From NCBI GenBank assembly GCA_918807975.1, contig OU964921.1, positions 35,118,498 through 35,182,497 on the forward strand: DNA of 64,000 nucleotides, in the 5' to 3' direction. Source of the stretch: Aplidium turbinatum (lineage: Eukaryota; Chordata; Ascidiacea; Aplousobranchia; Polyclinidae). A program made the position numbers and the translations under genes. The notes under the pieces are model-generated. The model made no database searches. It was not told where the DNA came from and was given only the letters and a program-made list of their open reading frames with translations. Within the stretch, counting starts at the first letter, position 1. Every line of letters starts with the position of its first letter. This document shows, one piece after another, positions 57,101 to 64,000 of this stretch.

Positions 57101-57524
57101 GACACTACTGAAAAGATTTAACAATGTCTGACAACCTCTGAATGCTCCACAATGCTTAAGAATACTGGACAACCCCTGAAGATGTTCAACAATGCCCGCA
57201 ACTACTGAAAATGTTTGACAGTGCTTGATAACCTCTGAAAATGCTTGAGAATGCCTGACAACCCCTGAAGATGTTTGACAATGCCTGACAATGGGTATTT
57301 AGAGGTACCGTACCTCCAATTTTGCCAGCTGGCTAGGGCTATGTTGTGTTATGACCGCATTATTAATAGTTCAACATACCATGCTGTTTATTATCTAGCC
57401 AGTCTCCTGTGTATTCATCACCATTCACGGAATACACTGTATGATGGAGACCTTTCTTCTGTGCTTTGTAGTCCCATTCATGCCACCATGGTTGAGTTAC
57501 CTTTGGTTGTTTTAAGTGAGGCAT
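45046..57524 (-). CDS. MORN3: MORN repeat-containing protein 3 (exons 57380-57524, 56150-56307, 51538-51697, 50787-50869, 45709-45810, 45046-45114)
   Basis: A 238-residue protein of MORN repeats; the human protein has 240. MORN repeats form flat beta-hairpin arrays used as scaffolds. In mammals MORN3 is mainly a male germ-cell protein reported to bind MEIG1, so a flagellum or spermatid role is likely here too. Repeats in order include YTGDWLDNKQHGKG, YDGDWKFGKRSGFG, YSGGWKNDKKHGYG, YEGEWFGDKRCGWG, FEGEWENDKASGRG and YEGEWKNGKKNGRG. After them come FEGVWVDDIPKCGTMVDFGR and a PEPTAYPIPK tail, very close to human. All introns are GT-AG and all frames join. The ATG at 57524 has an in-frame stop six bases upstream. 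Introns are packed with transposons, some within 10-40 bp of splice donors. Confidence 0.96.
45286..45587. mobile_element. 302-bp TIR MITE at TTAA in MORN3 intron 5
   Basis: ACCTGTTTTAGCCTGATGCT at the left and AGCATCAGGCTAAAACAGGT at the right open ~65-bp inverted ends that also share TTTGCAC and AGCTTTCGGAACA. TTAA flanks both sides (45282-45285 and 45588-45591), pointing to a piggyBac- or Kolobok-type mover. Different ends from the TTAA element at 25205. Confidence 0.75.
45709..45810 (-). CDS. MORN3: MORN3 exon 5
   Basis: Acceptor TATTTTAG|G, donor CAAG|GTATGA. Encodes VFEGVWVDDIPKCGTMVDFG and RDGAPEPTAYPIPK, the most conserved tract relative to human MORN3. Confidence 0.96.
45969..46090. 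mobile_element. Short hAT-like MITE in MORN3 intron 4
   Basis: CAGCGTTTCTTGATC and GGTTGAGAAACGTTG are imperfect inverted ends. The flanks CGCTAGGC and CGTTAGAC match at 6 of 8 positions, a decayed 8-bp duplication. 122 bp, non-coding, older than the hATs with perfect duplications. Confidence 0.55.
46100..47177. other. Intronic stretch without recognised features
   Basis: Part of MORN3 intron 4. No repeat family or gene on either strand is recognised, apart from several GTAGGCTA/TAGCCTAC words. Confidence 0.45.
47618..49841 (-). pseudogene. Academ-like transposon protein, broken
   Basis: From the N-terminus: a Cys-rich module (MNECVFCSNSILECDAAVTL, then GIVKASTQRGENL and HVECRKRY); DFRDKLLQACVAFPGTWADA and YHTACHVNFRTGLSIPKVF; and MKNEMQQHFNEKVIITDMQG. 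Next a nuclease-like core (GDADVLIVETAM and TVVLASDTDILILLIHY, like the XPG/FEN acidic motifs), then FAHALLGCDTTSRVFGIGKQ. Near the end come LPPTSSAARFHSLRVYHQVQ, QWGWRFSEGSLVPVMADKPP and a CXC-type cluster (CNCKTGC, RCTCRKSGLECTVACGEC). This order matches a large protein repeated in many invertebrate genomes. At least four frameshifts or stops and an inserted hairpin array (49275-49545) break it. It ends with TGA at 47618. Confidence 0.75.
49275..49545. repeat. Inverted array of TTGTTCGTAA repeats
   Basis: The left half repeats CAATTGTTCGTAAA-type units about seven times. The right half repeats the complement (TTTACGAACAATTG) about as often, around a short centre with TATATATACG. It interrupts the Academ-like protein. 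Outer ends CAAATTGTTCGTAA and TTACGAACAATTTG are matched. It may be a tiny foldback element built only of terminal repeats. Confidence 0.8.
50787..50869 (-). CDS. MORN3: MORN3 exon 4
   Basis: Acceptor TTGTTCAG|C, donor CCAG|GTAACA. Encodes GENRYEGEWKNGKKNGRGKF and FYLDSGQ; 83 bp. It lies about 290 bp from the Academ-like element. Confidence 0.95.
51283..51519. mobile_element. 237-bp hAT MITE beside a MORN3 splice donor
   Basis: Ends CAGGGGCGGATCC and GGATCCGCCACTG are inverted. The 8-bp duplication GCAACAAG is exact (51275-51282 and 51520-51527). The right duplication lies 9-16 bp from the donor GT of MORN3 exon 3, yet the donor itself is intact. Confidence 0.9.
51538..51697 (-). CDS. MORN3: MORN3 exon 3
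   Basis: Acceptor TGTTTAG|G, donor CTTG|GTAAAA. Encodes GYGTFFYSDTEYYEGEWFGD and GRMYYSDGSVFEGEWENDKA. The target duplication of a hAT MITE starts 9 bp past the donor GT. Confidence 0.96.
51720..52900. other. Intronic stretch with possible old hAT remains
   Basis: MORN3 intron 2. Between about 52400 and 52650 there are GGGCCC- and CGGGCC-rich blocks (ATATTTTGGGCCCGAAACTG) that look like old hAT-type sequence, but no ends were found. No gene is supported. Confidence 0.35.
52904..53670. mobile_element. 767-bp hAT element, CAGGGGTTTTCAAC ends
   Basis: CAGGGGTTTTCAAC at the left and GTTGAAAACCCCTG at the right are perfect inverted 14-mers, followed inward by CGCGACCCCCC-type sequence on both sides. 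The 8-bp duplication GAGTAGAT is exact (52896-52903 and 53671-53678). CAGGGGT..CAACC ends are typical of hAT-Charlie-like families. No transposase frame remains. Confidence 0.9.
54613..55333. mobile_element. Inner hAT-type element, CAGTGCCGGTCTTA ends
   Basis: CAGTGCCGGTCTTAAGG and AAAGACCGGCACTG are inverted ends. CATGCCCC is found on both sides (the last base is shared with the end on the left). Inside are a truncated CAGTAGCGTAGC-type hAT end (about 54688) and a copy of the CCTATTTCGTCCC foldback repeat (54975-55190). A fragment of this family lies at 19020. Confidence 0.75.
54975..55190. repeat. Copy of the CCTATTTCGTCCC foldback repeat
   Basis: Left arm TGCAACCTATTTCGTCCC and right arm GAAATAGGTTGCACCC are inverted. 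CTGAAAAGATCGAGAAA is also mirrored by TTTCTCGATCTTTTCAG further right. It shares its centre (GATCAGCGACTTCGGCT-type) with 6288-6485. Confidence 0.7.
55591..56078. mobile_element. Inner hAT element, CAGTGGCGTAG ends
   Basis: CAGTGGCGTAGTCAGGGGG and TGTGGCTACGCTACTG are inverted ends. The exact 8-bp duplication TCAATGGC is at 55583-55590 and 56079-56086. 488 bp, no coding frame. Confidence 0.9.
56150..56307 (-). CDS. MORN3: MORN3 exon 2
   Basis: Acceptor TTTCAG|G, donor CAT|GTATGT. Encodes KGTKRWKSSKGIYDGDWKFG and KETGKYKKQYSGGWKNDKKH. A hAT nest ends only 26 bp beyond the donor. Confidence 0.96.
56606..57309. repeat. Palindromic minisatellite in MORN3 intron 1
   Basis: Bounded by GGTACCTCTAAATACCCATT on the left and its exact complement on the right. 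The right two thirds are a tandem array of ~30-45-bp units (GACAATGCCTGACAACCCCT, then GAAAATGCTC). The left third is the same array in the opposite orientation (GGGGTTGTCAGGCATTGT-type). The switch is near 56835. Units vary at many positions, so the array is old or fast-changing. A related AAATACCCATTGTCGGGG stretch lies at about 4322. Confidence 0.85.
57380..57524 (-). CDS. MORN3: MORN3 exon 1 (start codon)
   Basis: Encodes MPHLKQPKVTQPWWHEWDYK, then AQKKGLHHTVYSVNGDEYTG. Donor CATG|GTATGT. The tract WDYKAQKKGL aligns with WDRKAQRNGL of human MORN3, supporting this start. Confidence 0.93.
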
Positions 57525-57599
57525 TGTCTAACTTCTATTATGAAAAACACTCAAGAACAAATGGTAGCCTATCAAAGAAAATAAGTTGATTAATTGAGA

Positions 57600-57817
57600 G
57601 CTTGTCCGTCTCAATAACTCGATTGGTTCAGCCCCTGACTTTACAAGCATAAAAACTTTAGAAAAGGATCAATCAGTTAACAATTCGAAACTTCACTCTG
57701 TCAAACTCGGTGACTGGGCCTGCCTCGATGGTTCAAAGTTACAAATTTGCAAAACTGCCTGGATAAAGCTCTCAATGAAGCTTTTGCTCAGTCAGAGGAC
57801 AAAGATTCCCTCAATCA
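57600..57817 (+). repeat. Old, partial SINE family 2 copy
   Basis: Keeps the GATTGGTTCAGC-type head, then AACAATTCGAAACTTCACTC, CTCGGTGACTGGGCCTGC and a tail GATTCCCTCAATCAA. The box B part and mid-body are missing and divergence is high, so it is older than the copies at 17.8-18.7 and 29.8 kb. It lies just upstream of MORN3 exon 1. Confidence 0.65.
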
Positions 57818-58142
57818 ATATATATTCACAAACCTTTTTATAAATTTGATGGTAGCTCAATTTGCAATTTTTTTTAAAGTTTTGATTCAGAGTTGAGTAG
57901 GCTACTAAGTTTAACTGTTTGTGGTTTTTTTTTATATTACTGTCTACAGTGATGTAGCAAAGTAGCTTTGCATGTCTACATTTTGTACATCTGCTATTAT
58001 ATAAGTATGTTTGCATACAATCCATAGCCTACTTCAAATGTACTCATTTCAGTAATTACTAATTACTAATAATGCAATAGAGTTCATCTGGTATAACGAT
58101 AGGCCTTCCTGAAAGGGAATTCAAAATAGTAATGCTGTAGAC

Positions 58143-58774
58143 TAGTGTTTCTCAACTTTTTGTAGGCAGAGAAAAGGAAGGGACAAAGATATTTATCAAA
58201 ATATTTCTAACTAGCAAAGAATTTCAACAGTTAAAAAGTCTTACAGTTATTCCTTTGCAACTGTTGCAAGTTAGCTTCCCCATATTAAAAAATATATATA
58301 CCGTTAGGCCTATAGAAAATCATCATCAACCAATTTTGAATATACAGGCCATGAGTTAATCCTCATGTTGAAGGTGTGACCTGTCTGTTGAGAGCAAAGT
58401 TATTTTTTTCAAAACACATCTCGGTGTGTTGAAGTTAAAGAAATTCTCAGGTCATGGAGAGAAATTTCGAACTGGTGTTTAGAAAGTTCACTGGTGGGTG
58501 CCTGGAAACACTAGGATCAGCAGTATTGCAAATTTGCACACCTCATTGTTGTACATGCCTTGATAATATGTCAAGTGATATGCTGATAGCTTAACAAAAT
58601 AATAGTTACCGGTAATTAATTATGTATAATGTTCATAAAATTTCATTTTGATTAATACTTTTTTATATTCCATAATGTACTGTATTGCCATGATGTGTAT
58701 AGAAAGGAAAATGAGACAAAAGAGTTGCAAGTTATATACTTAAATCAAGAATCACAAAATGTGGAGAAACACTG
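58143..58774. mobile_element. Possible hAT-like element
   Basis: TAGTGTTTCTCAACTTTTTG at the left and AAAATGTGGAGAAACACTG at the right form imperfect inverted ends of hAT style. The flanks do not give a clear 8-bp duplication, so it is old or misread. Confidence 0.4.
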
Positions 58775-59317
58775 TTCTAAAAGAATTGGTGCTCTCTTAA
58801 AGAAGCTTTGTTAAAGCAGGTTTGTTAACATCATAAAATCATTGTTATACTAAACTACCGTACCCAACTAAAAAAACGTAACAAAGCAATAACCAAACTA
58901 AATCTATCATTACTACTTAAAATTTGTCCGACCTAATTACTTCAACTTAAAATTTAGATAACTGGATTGTAACCGGCCTCATATACTATTACAGTACTAC
59001 ATTAGCAGATTAAGGTTTTTCAAATCAACTTCGGAAGATGCTGTGAAGTGCTAATGCAGCAAGCTTTTCGGTTACTGCAAAGTATTTCTAATCTTCACAA
59101 TTAAGCTACTTTTGGCTACTGAACCTCAGCTGCATTGTGTCTCAAATAGGTTACATATAGTTGGGTTATTATTTAAATCAGTTGCTAGTTTTATACTTAC
59201 AATATGAACTTACAATACCGTATGTGCCAAAGGTGGCAAGCTGCAATGTTTTGCTAACATCTGACATGACATCTTATTTGAAATGTTAGTGCTGTGATTG
59301 ATATTGCACATGTATGT

Positions 59318-59403
59318 TAAAGCCTCTGCAAGTATGCAAAACTACCAGGAATACGGTAACTTATCAACGAATTTTCAGTCTGAGGATACCGTAAAGATTT
59401 AAA
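59318..59403 (+). repeat. SINE family 2, 3' fragment
   Basis: AAAGCCTCTGCAAGTATGCA, AACTACCAGGAAT and TCAGTCTGAGGATACC match the last 80 bp of the family 2 SINE body. The head is absent. Confidence 0.55.
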
Positions 59404-61200
59404 ACCAACATGTGCCTTATTGGCATGTTATTAGTTTGATTATGGACAGTGGAACACTGGGACAACTCACATTACTGTTTTTTTTCTTGCAAAATGGACA
59501 GCTGAAAGGTCACTGTAAAATTTTCAGACCTGCAAAAGTTTTCTTTGGTCTTTCGTATATCCATTCTCATCAAATAAAGTAATATACTTTTCTTGAAAAT
59601 TTAGCTACTATAGAACATCGGAAGATCCTTGCAGTAGTAGTGTGAGAGTACCTACTGTCACAAAATTTTACTCCAATACTTTTTGCGTTTATATCTAATT
59701 CATTTAAATGTAGACTATGTTAAATGCTTCAAAATTTGTTTTCTTTCAGACTCAGCTCATGTGGCACTTCGCAGTCTTTAAAGTTCTCAGCCAAGAAAAG
59801 AAAGCTGTTCATGTTTCTATGACTACACATTTCGTGTTTCCAACTCGCAAAATATTCTTCTGATCTGCTTAACTTTTGAATCAGCTCGTTTTAAAATGTA
59901 TTATGCAAGTGCGTTTTCAAAAAAATTCGATCACAAAACTCGGGTCTGTAGTTATATTTTTATCATTGCTTGAAAATATATCCAAAACCGCTTTTGACGT
60001 AACAACTTTTTCATGTGTTTTCTTTTTGGATTTGAGTATAGCAATATTTGACAGTGACACCACGTGTTTGGTTCGCAGGACTGGGCTCCTCATAGTCGCA
60101 CCACGAATTCATGCCATAGTGCTCTCAACTGCTGTTGTTTGGACGAAACAAGTGACTATCGCAGAGAGCAACTGACTGGATGACCAAATGGTCTTTCGCT
60201 GTTCCTGGCCAATCAGATTGAATTGTTCAATACAGAGCGTAGCTTACTTTAGCGTTTTTTTATGCTTGGGAATGGTATGTTATTGTGATTTGTGACGAAC
60301 GCTTATTGTGTAGGGCTGTAGGTTACTATTATAGAATCGGATTGGCAAATAAAGTAATTTTACTTGCTGTCAATCTTGCAGCAATCGACTGCCAAGAAAC
60401 CTTGGTTTTTGGAAAAGCCTTGGTGGAGGCCACACCGAGGTGGTCAGCGAAACTCAATGCTTGCTTTTCTATAGTGAATGGCCTACTCAGTCTTGTGTGT
60501 TGACCCCAGGTAGATCGCTATTTTTCGACATAATTTTTCTTTTTCTATTCAGAGTACTAATTTTAGTCAATACTCACATTTTATTGTCAGAAGTTTCATA
60601 AAAACTTCAACAAAACTTCATCTCAAGAGTTGAAACGATGCAGTATAGTTGCTGTAACTTGCTTGGTTGCAAAGCGCTTATGTATCCACTGGCCTATCGA
60701 AACAGACAATAGTTAAACATGTCATAGATTGATGGAAATAAGCACTTATTGGTGACTACCACACCTTTTTGGTAGGTTTAACTTCACGAGCATTTTGTTG
60801 CTTCATATTTTCTACACTGTTTGTTTTCCTTTTTATCCACTTTCGTTTCCATTCAGACTAATCCACTTCGTTTTTGTGTAGGCTACTTTTGTTTTATTTT
60901 TCTATTTTGTGTACATATTCAATGTCGCTGCTGACCTTTTTACCCTTGGTCTTTTTTCTTTTTGCTGTTTTCTTTTCATTGAGAAGGAATAATATTCAAT
61001 CAATTAATGGTTTGTTTGTCAAAAACAAGAACATAGAAAATGTTTGAAATATTCAAGTAATATACACAATGCAAAGTTTCTATAATAACAGAGAGACAAC
61101 GAGACGACCATACAGTCTACCAGTCAGTTGCCACCCCATAGAAATGACATTAAAAAAAAAGTTTGTTATAGGCTACATTAGTGAATAGTCATATTGCTCA
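59404..61200. other. Gene-free stretch
   Basis: No recognised gene. A possible exon-like frame follows TTTCTTTCAG at 59749 (MWHFAVFKVLSQEKKAVHVS) and runs 38 codons, but it has no family resemblance. Near 61020-61130 there is a LINE 3'-end-like tract similar to that inserted in the SINE at 18431. Confidence 0.4.
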
Positions 61201-61507
61201 GGCAGCAGTGGCCGAGTAGTTAGCGCGTTGGGCTCGCAGTCGAGAGCCTGCATGTTCGACTCCAGCCACTCGCACTTGCTGTTGTTTCTCTGGGCAAGAA
61301 ACTTTACGATAATTGCCTCTACCCAGTGATCGATTTCGAGTAATGGGTAGTACCAAATTGAAGTCATAAGTAGAGTAGACAACCGGAAACAGACATTGCA
61401 GTCGGCTGCAGCGTGGGTCAGGTGTACGTCGGAAGGCGTACACCGATGCATAGCGCTCAAGTCCGCTTTCCCGCAATGCAGAATAAAGATAATAAAACAA
61501 ACAAAAG
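61201..61507 (+). repeat. tRNA-derived SINE, family 1, copy 2
   Basis: GGCAGCAGTGGCCGAGTAGT and TAGCGCGTTGGGCTCGCAGT form the tRNA-like head with box A, and ATGTTCGACTCC is box B. Body and AATAAAACAAACAAA tail are collinear with 7634-7949. It is better preserved than copy 1 in the head. Confidence 0.88.
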
Positions 61508-63588
61508 CTCACTGCTACTGAGTGTAAATGCATGTGTGGTACCTGAAAGTCATTCCACTTTATGGTGTTGAAATGTTTTTAGCATTGCATTTTTTTTTAA
61601 TGTTTTTCTTATTTTTCATTGGATTATTAATGGCTTCTCACACAAAGGTTCCTCACACAACATTTGGCTAATTTTTAACATATTGGCTTAATTTTGAAAT
61701 GGATTTGTCTTATTATGAGTTTGGGATCTGGCAACCCTGAGTCAGATAGTGTTGAGGCGTTGACAGTTTGGAATAGTTTGCACTTTGCAGGGTGCCTGCC
61801 GCCGGTTGCGATGTTCTGTGGTCCTCAGTCTGGTTCGTAAGCTGGTCTGGTGGCTACATGTGTAGTACTGGTACTAAGGGTACTTTGACGTGAAGATTGA
61901 AGAGTTTATGGTAGGCTAGATATTCTTTGCTTTGGTATAGGACAAAGAGGTTGGAGATGTTACATGGTATCATTAGTCAAACTTCAGACTAAGGTGAGCT
62001 ACATACCCTACGTGATTTGGCTCAAAACATACTTGTGTTTTACACCATTTTCAAGGAGCATTAGAAGTTAAAAGTAAAGTTTTAGAATGGTGTGATAAAG
62101 TTTTAATAGCAGATTTTGCTATCAGGTAAATGTAGTCTATTTAGCCTATAGAGTGTATTAGTATTTTGAACCAATGTAAACCTGGCAGCTAAATAATACC
62201 ATAATCGTTAGAGTCCATGTGCCAATTTGTTGACCATCGATGTAACTGCGCCCAATTTATTAATTTTCAAAATATTTTGCAATTGAAAATAATTTGACAG
62301 AAAAAAACCTTAACAGCTTATTTATCAATAATGTTCTTACGCCAGCTATATGACTTGCTTTTTGGTTATGAAATTATGTTTTCAGAAAACACTCCATTTT
62401 TTATTAAAAAAAGTGTAAAAAACGGCATTATGACTTTCTTGAACGGCATAAAAATAAATTTGTCAACAAGATGGGAGCTTGTAGGTTTGAAGCTGCCTGT
62501 GCTCGATTGTCGCCGCCCGATGGTCGGCAACAACTCTGTGTTTCTCATAAAATCGTGAGAGGCTTAAAACCTACAAGCCCAACGAAAAGTGTGTCTATTT
62601 GTGTGCTACCTTTTGCACTGGCAAGTGGCAACACGTCAACTAGATTTTGTAGTTGTGCTGAAAACAGAGGTGTACAGGAACTGGACCCTGAATCTTAATG
62701 TTTTTCACCGAATCCTAAATTTTCATAATTTTTTTTAAATTTTTTACACAAAAATAAGAAATTTTTAATGAGTTGCTGGCAGCATTTCTTCACTCAGAAA
62801 AACTTTTGAACCATTGCGTTTGTGGCAATATTGAAAATTTAATCCAGTAAAAGTTGATGTGAGATAATAGTTTTTCCAAATTCTAATCATTACTTTCAAG
62901 TTGAGTTGACAAATAAATCAAATGATAATAAACTTTGTTTCATTATTAAGCTTACAGCCTACATGTTTTAGTTATTGTTTTGTTATTCACTGAATGGCTA
63001 TTTTAGCAAACATAGTGGTTGCGTCATGTAGTGTGCAGTGGTGTATGTAAATGAAGAAAGGTAGCACATGGCAAGTTAGGATTCTTGTCGTATATATAGG
63101 GACCAAAAGTGCTGTGAGAAGTGATCAGCTAGTCATGCATGATGTATGGTAGTGGGCTGAGCATCATACACTTACCGTACTTGTTGGCCTGGTTTTTTTT
63201 TTTCTGTCATTTATCGGTCATTGACTGATTTTTTAGCACAATGTCCGAAAAAACATATAGTCAATTGACCATATATGACTAAAAATGACCGAAATAAATA
63301 AAATTGACCGAAATTTTCAAGTCATTTCAAACAAATAACCGAAAACTCTCAGCAAAAAAAAACACCCAGTTGTTGGCTACTAACTAACTAAGTAGTAAGG
63401 TACATTGCTGAATTTAATGAATCCATAATATTGTAGACTACTATTACAAAAAATGTGAATCTGTCATATGGTCAAATACTTTTATTACAAAATTTTAGAC
63501 ATAATATTACTTTGGATCTGTTTTAGATCCGGATCTGAGGTATCTAGAAATTGTAGGATCAGGATCATAAAAATCTTGAATTTGTACA
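61508..63588. other. Gene-free stretch
   Basis: No gene is supported; the short frames near 62330-62700 have no resemblance to known families. About 63200-63360 a run with GACCGAAA/TTTCGGTCA-type words occurs in both orientations and may be a degraded small inverted repeat. Confidence 0.4.
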
Positions 63589-63589
63589 T

Positions 63590-63700
63590 ATCAAATAAAG
63601 CCTACAACTTTACTTTATAATATTACAAAAATTTACACATTACACCAGTGTAATGGGAAATTTTTGTAATATGAAAGTAAAGTTGTAGGCTTTATTTGAT
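63590..63700. repeat. Long hairpin (~52-bp arms)
   Basis: ATCAAATAAAGCCTACAACT on the left is mirrored by AGTTGTAGGCTTTATTTGAT on the right. The arms also share TAATATTACAAAAATTT-type sequence and meet around CACCAG. Only a few mismatches. It could be a minimal TIR element or a fold-back RNA source. Confidence 0.75.
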
Positions 63701-64000
63701 CAATTTTGCCCATCATTGTGTGCAAAGACAAGGTATATACTTATTGACAAAGGTTTAAACATAACTCAATTACATTTTTTAAAAGTCTGTTGAAAAAACA
63801 TGTTTTCAAAATCTTGTGATATGTATCTATGTTATCATGATCACAAAAGTTGTCACATTGCAAATAGTTTAAAATGTTTTTTGCTAGTTAATATTTGTCA
63901 AAGGTGTATTCATATTGTATGCACATGATATAATTCCCAGGTTATTGCAAATAGATAACAAATGATGTTTGTAAACCTTTCTGTGTGTTATTATTTCTAG

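Noticed and set aside
56606-57309. Repeat-coding protein frame on the minus strand (56833-57075)
   Set aside because: The open frame is produced by the minisatellite unit itself and lies in a MORN3 intron; there is no start context or conservation.
59749-59865. Exon following TTTCTTTCAG
   Set aside because: The acceptor looks good, but the 38-codon frame resembles nothing and has no partner exon; kept only as a remark.
58000-64000. TMEM120 homologue next to MORN3, expected from human gene order
   Set aside because: I looked for TMEM120-like coding exons on both strands and recognised none; the gene may lie beyond the window or elsewhere.

Overview
The window is an AT-rich animal nuclear sequence with two multi-exon host genes set in a dense field of transposable elements. 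Both host genes can be read across every splice site: an ORAI calcium-channel gene on the + strand (about 36.4-42.8 kb, with a tentative first exon at 33.25 kb) and a MORN3 gene on the - strand (57.5 down to 45.0 kb). They are tail to tail, with their poly(A) signals about 1.4 kb apart. Human ORAI1 and MORN3 are also neighbours in this tail-to-tail order on 12q24.31, as I recall it, so this looks like an ancient linkage. ORAI here has at least six coding exons, unlike the few-exon vertebrate genes. With the compact introns, tRNA-derived SINEs, BEL/Pao, Academ and hAT elements, this points to a non-vertebrate deuterostome. An ascidian-type tunicate is my guess, not something shown.

Layout. 1-10.4 kb: no recognisable host gene; hAT-type elements (3370-4299, 8585-9715), a TIR element (4563-5078), a SINE (7634) and a small 9-bp-TSD element (8036). 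10.465-27.294 kb: one nested composite. A foldback element with ~1 kb arms was hit by a LINE (12-bp target duplication), the LINE by a 10.2-kb hAT-type element (8-bp duplication), and the other foldback arm by a TTAA element. The hAT-type element holds a BEL/Pao fossil, SINEs and a small MITE. 27.3-30.1 kb: BED-like zinc finger ORF, IS630/mariner transposase fragment, mariner-type TIR element and a SINE. 31.6-32.0 kb: Ty3/Gypsy-like fossil fragment. 33.3-43.5 kb: ORAI with MITEs in its introns. 44.9-57.5 kb: MORN3, whose introns hold an Academ-like transposon (47178-50498), several hAT elements and a palindromic minisatellite. 57.6-64 kb: SINEs, a hairpin and no gene I can name.

The two genes do not share a known pathway: ORAI forms the store-operated calcium pore of the plasma membrane, MORN3 is a MORN-repeat protein linked to male germ cells and flagella. 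The rest is a record of insertions. Target-site duplications, read here base by base, allow many of them to be delimited and ordered.
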